Of a DNA stretch of 64,000 nt, positions 8,456-15,132 are shown one piece after another. The DNA lies in contig CASEFX010000019.1 of the NCBI GenBank assembly GCA_949287305.1, forward strand, positions 1-64,000, in the 5' to 3' direction. How positions within the stretch are numbered: position 1 is the stretch's first letter; every line of letters begins with the position of its first letter. A program made the position numbers and the translations under genes. The notes under the pieces are model-generated. The model was given only the letters and a program-made list of their open reading frames with translations, searched no databases and was not told the origin of the DNA. The DNA is from an uncultured Sutterella sp. Lineage in GTDB: Bacteria; Pseudomonadota; Gammaproteobacteria; Burkholderiales; Burkholderiaceae_F.

Positions 8456-10012
8456 ATGAGTGACATCAATCTTGCTCGTCGCAGCTTCCTGAAGTCCGGC
8501 GCCGCCGTCGCCGCCACGCTCATGGCCAGCGCCGCCGCCAATGCCGGCATCCCCGCCGCCAAGGTTCAGAAGTGGGACGAAGAATACGACGTCGTGATCA
8601 TCGGCTCGGGCTTTGCCGGCATGGCTTGCGCCCTCAAGGCCGGTCGCGCCGGTCTCAAGGTTCTCATCCTTGAAAAGATGCCCGTCGTCGGCGGCAACTC
8701 CGCCATCTGCGGCGGCAACGTCGCCTGCCCGGTCAACCCCGTTCAGGCCGCCCAGGGCATCAAGGACAGCAAGGAACTCTTCATCGCCGACTGCCTGAAG
8801 GACGGCCTCGGCATCAACCACACGGAACTCCTCGCCACGATCGCCGACCGTTGCAACGACACGATCAAGATGGTCGTCGACTGCGGCTGCGAATTCGTTC
8901 CCAACAAGATGCTCTTCGAAGCCGGCCACTCGGTTCCGCGCTCCTATGAAATCAAGGCCGGTACGGGCTCTGGCTACATCCGTCCGATGGAAGCCGAATT
9001 GAAGAAGATCCCGACCGTCACGATCCTCACGCGCTGCAAGATGGACGACTTCGTCGTCGACGAAACGGGCGCCGTGGTCGGCATCACGGCCCGCACGGGT
9101 TATCGCTTCAACGCCAAGCTCGTCAACGACGACCGTGAAAACAAGACCGGCAAGGCCGTCACGATCCGCGCCAAGAAGGGCGTGATGCTCGCCGCCGGCG
9201 GCTTCTCCCGCGACATCGAATTCCGTCAGGCTCAGGACCCGCGCGTCGTTCCCTCGACCGACTCGACGAACCAGCCCGGCGCCACGGCCGGCGTCCTGAT
9301 CAAGGCCATGGGCATCGGCGCTCTCCCGATCCAGCTCTGCTGGCTGCAGTTCCTCCCGTACTGCAACCCGCGTGAAAAGGGCTTCGGCGTTTCCGTGAAC
9401 TTCACGAACCACGCCTGCATGGACTACGGCGTCGTCGTCGACCGCAAGACCGGCAAGCGCTTCATGGACGAACACGCCGGCCGCAAGATCAAGTCCGACG
9501 CCCTCTTCCAGGTCATCGGCACGGACGAAAACTACCCGATCGCCGTGTGCGACCAGGCCATCGTCGACGCGATCAACCCGTCCTTCGTGAAGCTGCCGCT
9601 CGAAATGGGCACCGTCAAGAAGTTCAACACCCTTGAAGAACTCGCCGACCACTTCAAGATCAACAAGGCTCCGTTCCTTGAAGAAGTCAAGAAGTTCAAC
9701 GGCTACGTCGCCGCGGGCGAAGACAAGGACTTCCACCGCATCCTGAAGTTCAACAACGGTCTGAACGTCTCGAAGGCTCCGTTCTACGGCATCGAAGTTT
9801 CGCCGAAGATCCACCACACGATGGGCGGCGTGCTCATCAACACGAAGGCTCAGGTGATCTCCGCCACGACCGGCCAGCCCATCAAGGGTCTCTACGCCGG
9901 CGGCGAAATCACGGGCGGTGTGCACGGTGCTTCCCGCCTCGGCACGGTCGCCGTGATCGACGCCCTCACCTTCGGCATGATCGCCGGTGAAGAATTCGCC
10001 AAGATGGCCTAA
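8456..10012 (+). CDS. Tat-exported FAD flavoprotein reductase (flavocytochrome c family), module 1
   Basis: 518 residues. The leader LARRSFLKSGAAVAATL is a textbook Tat signal, ending ANA near residue 30. The FAD fold begins YDVVIIGSGFAGMACAL (loop 50-55) and closes with GLYAGGEITGGVHGASRLG. Conserved family stretches include the KMPVVGGNSAICGG loop and GGFSRDIEFRQ. It lacks its own heme or FMN domain. The tetraheme cytochrome gene 93 bp downstream is the obvious electron donor, giving a split flavocytochrome c. GAGGA lies 7 bases before ATG 8456. The reaction is probably reduction of an unsaturated organic acid, with the substrate unknown. Codon use is strikingly uniform (C- or G-ending), suggesting high expression. 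Confidence 0.9.
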   Translation: MSDINLARRSFLKSGAAVAATLMASAAANAGIPAAKVQKWDEEYDVVIIGSGFAGMACALKAGRAGLKVLILEKMPVVGGNSAICGGNVACPVNPVQAAQGIKDSKELFIADCLKDGLGINHTELLATIADRCNDTIKMVVDCGCEFVPNKMLFEAGHSVPRSYEIKAGTGSGYIRPMEAELKKIPTVTILTRCKMDDFVVDETGAVVGITARTGYRFNAKLVNDDRENKTGKAVTIRAKKGVMLAAGGFSRDIEFRQAQDPRVVPSTDSTNQPGATAGVLIKAMGIGALPIQLCWLQFLPYCNPREKGFGVSVNFTNHACMDYGVVVDRKTGKRFMDEHAGRKIKSDALFQVIGTDENYPIAVCDQAIVDAINPSFVKLPLEMGTVKKFNTLEELADHFKINKAPFLEEVKKFNGYVAAGEDKDFHRILKFNNGLNVSKAPFYGIEVSPKIHHTMGGVLINTKAQVISATTGQPIKGLYAGGEITGGVHGASRLGTVAVIDALTFGMIAGEEFAKMA

Positions 10013-10035
10013 TTCTTAATCGACTCTCTCCTTCG

Positions 10036-10070
10036 CGAGCCGTCCGGAGACCGCTCCGGGCGGCTCGTTT
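10036..10070 (+). terminator. Intercistronic hairpin between flavoprotein and cytochrome genes
   Basis: CGAGCCGTCCGGAG (10036-10049) pairs with CTCCGGGCGGCTCG (10054-10067), one wobble, loop ACCG, followed by only three T. The weak T-run suggests partial termination or mRNA stabilisation, which would set the flavoprotein:cytochrome ratio. Confidence 0.6.
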
Positions 10071-10104
10071 GGTCTCCAACCCCTGTTCTCCAAGATCCTT
10101 CATC

Positions 10105-10446
10105 ATGAAAAAGACCCCGATCCTCGCCGCGGTTTTCGCCGCACTCTTTGCGGTTTCGTCGGCCTACGCCGCCGAGAACCTCGCCGACCGCCACGCCAAG
10201 CTCGGCTTCAAGTGCGAAGCCTGCCACGCCGGTCAGGCCACGCCCTCCGAACCCCCGATGGAAGCCTGCACGGGCTGCCATCAGATCGAAGCCCTCGTGG
10301 AAAAGACGAAGAACGTCAAGCCCACGAACCCGCACGTTTCGCCCCACTACGGCAACACGCTCGAATGCGTCAATTGCCACATGATGCACGGCGAAAGCAC
10401 GAACTTTTGCGACCAATGTCACCAATTTAACTTCAAGATGCCCTGA
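10105..10446 (+). CDS. Small periplasmic tetraheme cytochrome c, module 1
   Basis: 113 residues with a Sec signal peptide (MKKTPILAAVFAALFAVSSAYA). Four CxxCH heme sites are visible: C37-H41 (CEACH), C55-H59 (CTGCH), C88-H92 (CVNCH) and C102-H106 (CDQCH), plus extra His residues for distal ligation. Size and spacing match the Cytochrom_c3_2 (small tetraheme) group that hands electrons from membrane quinol dehydrogenases to soluble flavoprotein reductases. It follows the Tat flavoprotein as the second gene and is closed by a terminator. The ribosome site is poor, so expression may depend on coupling or a leader structure. Confidence 0.93.
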   Translation: MKKTPILAAVFAALFAVSSAYAAENLADRHAKLGFKCEACHAGQATPSEPPMEACTGCHQIEALVEKTKNVKPTNPHVSPHYGNTLECVNCHMMHGESTNFCDQCHQFNFKMP

Positions 10447-10749
10447 TGGGCCGCAAGGAATTCTGGTGCTACCGCAAGACCGCAACGCCGGGATTCTCCC
10501 GCCCGGCCGCGTGAGTCCGCGCGAAAGCGAAATTCCTTCTCCACGCATCCCCGTCTTCTCGACGCGCCGCACGCTCCTCTTCCGAGCGGTGCGTCCCCTT
10601 CAGACCGCAGACGTCTTCACGGCGCCTGCGGTCTCTTCTTTTCGGATGTCGCCTCGGAAAAGCAAAAGGCGGCGTCCTCCGGCCGTCTCTTGCGCGAGAC
10701 CGACCGTTCGGCAACCGCCCTTCGTGTTTCGCAGCGCGAAAAACTGATC
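10447..10749. other. Non-coding stretch after the cytochrome gene
   Basis: About 300 bp with no credible gene. It contains the cytochrome terminator at 10602-10642. Nothing else is recognisable. Confidence 0.5.
10602..10642 (+). terminator. Terminator of the module 1 flavoprotein-cytochrome operon
   Basis: AGACCGCAG (10602-10610) pairs with CTGCGGTCT (10626-10634), followed by CTTCTTTT. Confidence 0.75.
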
Positions 10750-10977
10750 TCAGTCCTTCTTTGCCTGCGCCTTCTTTTCCGCCCGAATCACGTCGACCGG
10801 ACGTCCGCCGATCCCCCAGTTCTCCATGGGGACTTCCTCGATCGTCACGACGGTCGTCGCGGGGTTCTTCCCGAGGGTTTCGGCAAGAAGCTTCGTGACG
10901 CCTTCGATGAGCTGCGCCTTTTGAGCGCGCGAAGGCGCTTCCTCGCCTCCGGTGAGCCGAATGTGCACGTACGGCAT
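10750..10977 (-). CDS. 4-oxalocrotonate tautomerase family enzyme
   Basis: 75 residues beginning MPYVHIRLTGG. After Met removal, Pro1 is the catalytic base of this family, which isomerises keto-enol or unsaturated diacid substrates. The length (about 60-75) and the segment TTVVTIEEVPMENWGIGGRPV match the family, including the conserved WGIGG-type turn. It is a lone gene on the minus strand between two + genes. The C-terminal tail (AEKKAQAKKD) is a short lysine-rich extension. The physiological substrate cannot be read from sequence. Confidence 0.9.
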   Translation of the reverse strand: MPYVHIRLTGGEEAPSRAQKAQLIEGVTKLLAETLGKNPATTVVTIEEVPMENWGIGGRPVDVIRAEKKAQAKKD

Positions 10978-11087
10978 GTCATTCTCCTTGATGGAACAAA
11001 ACGTTCGCTCAGACTAGGGCTTTTTGCGCCCGACGTCCAGTGCGCCGTCTGCGGCGATTGAGCGGACCTTTTCGACGCATAGAAAAA

Positions 11088-11132
11088 AGATAACGATTCT
11101 CTATTGCGTTACGGCGTTCGATAGAGTAGTAT
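11088..11132 (+). promoter_or_regulatory. dps promoter with a Fur-box-like element
   Basis: TTGCGT (11104-11109), 17 bases, then TAGTAT (11127-11132) form a plausible sigma-70 promoter. AGATAAC-G-ATTCTCT (11088-11102) just upstream resembles the 7-1-7 Fur motif (TGATAAT-N-ATTATCA) at 10 of 14 positions. CTCTAT...ATAGAG flanks the spacer as a further inverted repeat. Confidence 0.5.
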
Positions 11133-11209
11133 TTACCTAACGAAACGCAGTAAGCGTTCTAAAGAAACTATCAAAGCGGATTGCAAAGGATCCGCAAGGA
11201 GTAGACATC

Positions 11210-11659
11210 ATGACGAAGCTTCTCAACACGTATCTCGCCAACCTCGCGCTTTGGCAATTGAAGCTGCACAACTACCACTGGAACGTCACGGGCCGCATGT
11301 TCGTCGCCGTGCACGAATACACCGAAAAGCTTTACGACGAAGCCTTTGATCAGTTCGACGCCGTCGCCGAAGTCCTCAAGATGCGCGGTGAAATGCCGCT
11401 CGTCACCTCGGCCGAATATCAGGCCGCCGCGACGATCAAGGAAGTCGAAGGCCGCGCCTACTCGGTCCCCGAAGTCCTCGCGGGCGTCGAAGCCGACATG
11501 ACGCTCTTGCGCGATCTGGCGCTCGAAATCCGCAAGAACGCCGCGGACGCCGACGACTTCCAGGTCCAGAGCCTCATGGAAGGCTACCTCGAAGGCTACG
11601 CCAAGCAGCTCTGGTTCCTTCGCGCCATGAAGGAAGACTGCTGCTGCAAGAGCGAATAA
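11210..11659 (+). CDS. dps: Dps-family DNA-protection/ferroxidase mini-ferritin
   Basis: 149 residues, all within a ferritin-like four-helix domain. The inter-subunit ferroxidase site is visible as LHNYHWNVTG (His) and DEAFDQFDAVAE (Asp/Glu), the hallmark of Dps rather than ferritin. Dps dodecamers oxidise Fe(II) with peroxide and protect DNA. The N-terminus is short, without the Lys-rich DNA-binding tail of E. coli Dps, so DNA binding is uncertain. The C-terminus ends CCCKSE, an unusual Cys triplet that could bind metal. AAGGAG precedes ATG 11210. It is monocistronic with its own promoter and a bidirectional terminator. Confidence 0.92.
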   Translation: MTKLLNTYLANLALWQLKLHNYHWNVTGRMFVAVHEYTEKLYDEAFDQFDAVAEVLKMRGEMPLVTSAEYQAAATIKEVEGRAYSVPEVLAGVEADMTLLRDLALEIRKNAADADDFQVQSLMEGYLEGYAKQLWFLRAMKEDCCCKSE

Positions 11660-11684
11660 GGAACGCTCTCATCCCGGAATAGTG

Positions 11685-11718
11685 AAAAACCCCGTCTCGG
11701 TTCGGTCCCGAGGCGGGG
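11685..11718. terminator. Bidirectional terminator between dps and a convergent gene
   Basis: CCCCGTCTCGG (11690-11700) pairs with CCGAGGCGGGG (11708-11718). The minus-strand side is followed by TTTTT and the plus side by a weaker T-rich tail. Confidence 0.8.
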
Positions 11719-11770
11719 TCATTCATTTGAGCATCAGGACGGTCCGTCGACCGTCCCGAGGACAAGACGC

Positions 11771-12421
11771 TTACTGCGGGTTGCGGTTGAGCAGGCCTTC
11801 CATGATCATCGCGGGGTTCGGGCGCGGCGCCTCGATCATGTGAAGGTGGTTCGTGTCGGTGTGCTCGAACTCTCCCTCGACGCCCGGGATGACGAGAACC
11901 GTCACCTGTTCGTAGTCGAAGGTCCCGTCGGGATTGAAGCGGAACTGGATCTCCCAACTCTTCGTATTGAAGGCTTCTTCCAGGAAGGGATTCGAGCAGA
12001 TGCCGTTTACGAGGTTTCCGCGTTCCGCGCGAAGCGTGAAGGTCTTGGCGCCGGGTTCGGCCGTGCCTTCGGCCATCGCGATCTGACCGCGCGGAATCGC
12101 GAGCGTCATGTAGATCTTCCTGGTTTCGGGCTCCCAGAGGAGGTAGCCCACCTGATCGTGGAAGGCGTTGAGTTCGCCCGGCTTCGTGATGTAGACGTGA
12201 TAGCGCAGACCGTAAAAGACCTGCGGGCCGTTGTTCTGCGCGTCGATCACTTCGAAGGTCCAGGTTTCGTGATAGGGCTCCGCGACGGGACCTTCCGCCT
12301 CGGGGTGCGTGTCGACGCCGTCCTCGCCGTACCACTTGCCCGCAAGCGGCGCCAAGGGCCCGAGATGGGAGAGCGTGTCGGCGTGCGCCGGGGTTTCGGT
12401 ATAAATGTCGTTGTACTTCAA
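11771..12421 (-). CDS. Nitrobindin-like heme-binding beta-barrel protein (DUF1794/FABP-like)
   Basis: 216 residues with no signal peptide. The opening LGPLAPLAGKWYGEDGVD and the later YHETWTFEVID, VGYLLWEPETRKIYMTLAIPRG and FEHTDTNHLH follow the lipocalin-like barrel pattern of the THAP4/nitrobindin heme-binding family, whose C-terminal His ligates heme. Nitrobindins bind NO or isomerise peroxynitrite. Here several His lie near the end (HTDTNHLH), any of which could be the ligand. The protein is longer than typical nitrobindins (~165 residues), so it may be a divergent branch. It is transcribed alone, convergent with dps. Confidence 0.72.
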   Translation of the reverse strand: MKYNDIYTETPAHADTLSHLGPLAPLAGKWYGEDGVDTHPEAEGPVAEPYHETWTFEVIDAQNNGPQVFYGLRYHVYITKPGELNAFHDQVGYLLWEPETRKIYMTLAIPRGQIAMAEGTAEPGAKTFTLRAERGNLVNGICSNPFLEEAFNTKSWEIQFRFNPDGTFDYEQVTVLVIPGVEGEFEHTDTNHLHMIEAPRPNPAMIMEGLLNRNPQ

Positions 12422-12632
12422 GGCAAACTCCTCGAAAACAGGCGCGCCGCCCGTCCGCGGTCGCGAACGAAGGAAAAAGCGAATGCGCCTCTATTGCGGA
12501 CACGATAGCACGTCTTTTGTCCCCTCCGATACATTCGAAATCGTCCGCCTTCCCCTCCTCTCCTTGGCGTTTGGCAAACGGGGAACGGTCGAGATTCGAC
12601 GGACGCGTCACCCAAACGGACGACCAATTCTC

Positions 12633-12638
12633 TACAAT
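12633..12638 (+). promoter_or_regulatory. -10 box (TACAAT) before the exporter operon
   Basis: TCTACAAT lies 40 bases upstream of the TolC-family start. The same core recurs before several other genes in this window. Confidence 0.5.
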
Positions 12639-12677
12639 CCCTCATTCATCCCACAGAATTCCGAAACCACGTCATTC

Positions 12678-14111
12678 ATGCCGTTTCCCCCATTGATTTC
12701 CCGAGTCGGACTCCTCGCCTGCGCGGCCCTTCTGAGCGCCGGTGCGCAGGCCGCGGAACCCTCGGCCCCGCCCCCGCTGAAAGCCGCGGCCGAGCCGCAG
12801 AAGACCGAGGCGCCCTTGAGTTTTGACGACGCCCGCACGCGCCTGCACGGTACCGCCGACCGTCTTCGCATCGGAGACGCGCAGATCGCCCACGATCAGA
12901 ACAAGGAGGAGGCCGCCCGCGCCATGGACGGCCCGCAGATCGACCTCTCGGCCATGCAGGTCTGGGGCTCGAAGACGGTCGAGATGAGCTTCGACAATCC
13001 GCTCGCTGGTACATCTCTTCCCATTCCCTTACCCGGGAGTTTTGACATCGGCATGAAGGAGGACATCGGCGGTCCCCGCGCCTCCCTCAACATGGTCTGG
13101 CCTCTCTACACGGGCGGCATGATCACGGCCAAGCAGGAGGCGCTTCGCCACAAGGTGACGCAGAGCCGCGCGGAGCGCGACGCGACCGAGCAGACGCTCG
13201 ACACGGAACTCGCCGCCAAGTACTGGGGCGTGCAGTTGGCGCGCTCCGTCGAAGGCCTTCGTTCGCAGATGCTTGAGGACGAAGAGGAGTCGCTCGCCCG
13301 AGCCAAGCGCTTTGAGGAAAGAGGCGTCATCGCCCCGATCGAGCGCATGACGGTCGAAGTTTCGCGAGACACCGCCAAGCGCGAACTCATCGTTGCGCAG
13401 ACGAACCGCCGCGTCGCCGAAACCGAACTCGGACACCTGCTCAAGACGGACGCGATTCCGGAACTCAGAACGCCGCTCTTTGTGATCGACGGCGACCTCG
13501 GCACGCTCACCGACTGGACCGAAAAGGCGCTTCGCCTCAACCCGCAGTTGACGGGCGTGCGCGCGCAGCGCAATCAGGCGCTCGAAGGCGTGAAGGCGGC
13601 CGAAGGGGCCTTCCATCCGAAGCTTTTTGCCTACGGCCAGAAAAACCTCATCAAGCATTATCTGACTTTGCCGGAACCCGACTGGATCGCGGGGATCGGC
13701 GTCACATTCACGCTCTGGAGCCAGTCGGACCGCCGCGCGAGCCTGCGCGCCGCCGAAGCGCTCGTCACGAAGGCCGACGCCGCGCACTCCGAAGTCGAAA
13801 ACGCCCTGAAGAATGCCGTCGAGGTGGCCTACTTGCGCGTCACCGAAGCGCGCCACGAATACCGCCTCACCGAGAGCACCGTGGCGCTCGCCCGAGAAAA
13901 CCTGCGTCTTCGCGAAAAGAGCTTCGCCGAAGGGCTTTCGACGGCGCTTGACCTCAACACGGCCCGCTCGCAGCTGACGGGCGCCGAAATCGCGCGCCGC
14001 GGCGCCGCCTACAAATTCGTCGTGAGCTGGGCGATGCTCCATGCCGCCTCCGGCGACATGCCGGGCTTTCTCGCCTCGCTTTCCCGCTCCGACCTCGTTG
14101 TGACTCCGTAA
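12678..14111 (+). CDS. TolC-family outer-membrane efflux protein
   Basis: 477 residues. Residues 1-23 (MPFPPLISRVGLLACAALLSAGAQAA) form a Sec signal. The rest shows the duplicated long amphipathic helices of OEP/TolC proteins, for example ALRHKVTQSRAERDATEQTL and KNAVEVAYLRVTEARHEYRL, with GLSTALDLNTARSQL near the end. TolC trimers make the outer-membrane duct of a tripartite exporter. The start is ATG 12678, preceded by the -10 box but without a clear ribosome site. It is the first gene of an operon with the HlyD-type adaptor (4 bp gap) and the ABC-2 permease. Confidence 0.9.
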   Translation: MPFPPLISRVGLLACAALLSAGAQAAEPSAPPPLKAAAEPQKTEAPLSFDDARTRLHGTADRLRIGDAQIAHDQNKEEAARAMDGPQIDLSAMQVWGSKTVEMSFDNPLAGTSLPIPLPGSFDIGMKEDIGGPRASLNMVWPLYTGGMITAKQEALRHKVTQSRAERDATEQTLDTELAAKYWGVQLARSVEGLRSQMLEDEEESLARAKRFEERGVIAPIERMTVEVSRDTAKRELIVAQTNRRVAETELGHLLKTDAIPELRTPLFVIDGDLGTLTDWTEKALRLNPQLTGVRAQRNQALEGVKAAEGAFHPKLFAYGQKNLIKHYLTLPEPDWIAGIGVTFTLWSQSDRRASLRAAEALVTKADAAHSEVENALKNAVEVAYLRVTEARHEYRLTESTVALARENLRLREKSFAEGLSTALDLNTARSQLTGAEIARRGAAYKFVVSWAMLHAASGDMPGFLASLSRSDLVVTP

Positions 14112-14115
14112 CATC

Positions 14116-15132
14116 ATGACCGAACGACAGAATCAAGAACAAACTCCCTCCCGTCTTCCGCTCGCCGTGGGCCTTCTCGCGACGGCCGCGATTCTCGCGA
14201 TCGTCGGGAAAGGCTGGTGGGACGCCGAACATCCGGCCGTGCCGCCGCTCGTAGGCACGATGGACGCCAAGACCCTTTCCGTTTCGGCGAAGGTTCCCGG
14301 ACGCGTGGCGGACGTCGCCGTCGCCGAAGGGTCGCTCGTGAAGGCGGGCGAAGTCGTCGCGACGATCGCGATTCCGGAAGTCGAGGCGAAGCTCGAACAG
14401 GTCCGCGCCGTCGAACGCGCCGCGCTCGCCCGTGCGTCGCTTGCCGACGAAGGCGCCCGCTCGCAGCAGATCGACGCCGCCCGCGCCGATCTCTCGCGCG
14501 CCCGCGCCGCACGCGATCTCGCGAGGAAGTCCTGGCAGCGCGTCGACAGTCTCTACAAGGACGGACTCCTGCCCGCACAGCGCCACGACGAAGTGCGCGC
14601 GCAGCTTCGCAACGCCGAAGAGACCGTGAAGGCCGCCGAGGCGCAGCTCTCGGCTCTCGAAGAAGGCGCCCGCCGTCAGGAAAAGGAAGCGGCCCACGCC
14701 TTGGCCGAACAGGCCCGGGGCGGCGTCACGGAAGTGACCTCGCTTGCCTCCGAAAAGAACGTGCGCTCCCCCGTCTCGGGTGAAGTCACGCGCGTCGTGA
14801 TGGAACCGGGTGAAATCGCGCCCGCGGGCTTTCCGATCGTGCTCGTCACCGACCTCGCCGACAGCTGGGCCGTCTTCAACGTGCGCGAAGACGAACTCGT
14901 GAACCTTGCCGTCGGCACGGAAGTCACCGCCAAGGTGCCCGCCATCGGCAAGGACGTGAAGATGACCGTCTACTGGGTGAATCCGCGCGGCGACTACGCC
15001 ACCTGGCGCGCCACCCGTCAGACGAGCGGCTACGACCTGCGCACCTTCGAAGTGCGCCTGCGTCCGGCCGAGGGGACGGAAGGTCTCCGTCCTGGGATGA
15101 GCGTCATCATTGAACGGAACGGCGTCAAGTGA
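14116..15132 (+). CDS. HlyD-family membrane-fusion (periplasmic adaptor) protein
   Basis: 338 residues. One N-terminal membrane helix (about 14-32), then the first half of a biotinyl-lipoyl domain (LSVSAKVPGRVADVAVAEGSLVKAGE, cited as KVPGRVADVAVAEGSLVKAG), a long coiled-coil hairpin of alternating Ala/Arg/Glu (about 80-205), the second lipoyl half (VRSPVSGEVTRVVMEPGE) and a C-terminal barrel. It bridges the inner-membrane permease and the TolC duct. It is closest in layout to the YhiI/YbhG adaptors of ABC-2-type exporters. Its stop overlaps the permease start (GTGA). Confidence 0.92.
   Translation: MTERQNQEQTPSRLPLAVGLLATAAILAIVGKGWWDAEHPAVPPLVGTMDAKTLSVSAKVPGRVADVAVAEGSLVKAGEVVATIAIPEVEAKLEQVRAVERAALARASLADEGARSQQIDAARADLSRARAARDLARKSWQRVDSLYKDGLLPAQRHDEVRAQLRNAEETVKAAEAQLSALEEGARRQEKEAAHALAEQARGGVTEVTSLASEKNVRSPVSGEVTRVVMEPGEIAPAGFPIVLVTDLADSWAVFNVREDELVNLAVGTEVTAKVPAIGKDVKMTVYWVNPRGDYATWRATRQTSGYDLRTFEVRLRPAEGTEGLRPGMSVIIERNGVK

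Noticed and set aside
8438..9925. 495-codon minus-strand open frame opposite the module 1 flavoprotein
   Set aside because: Antisense shadow caused by strong C/G third-position bias. The plus strand holds a clear Tat flavoprotein.
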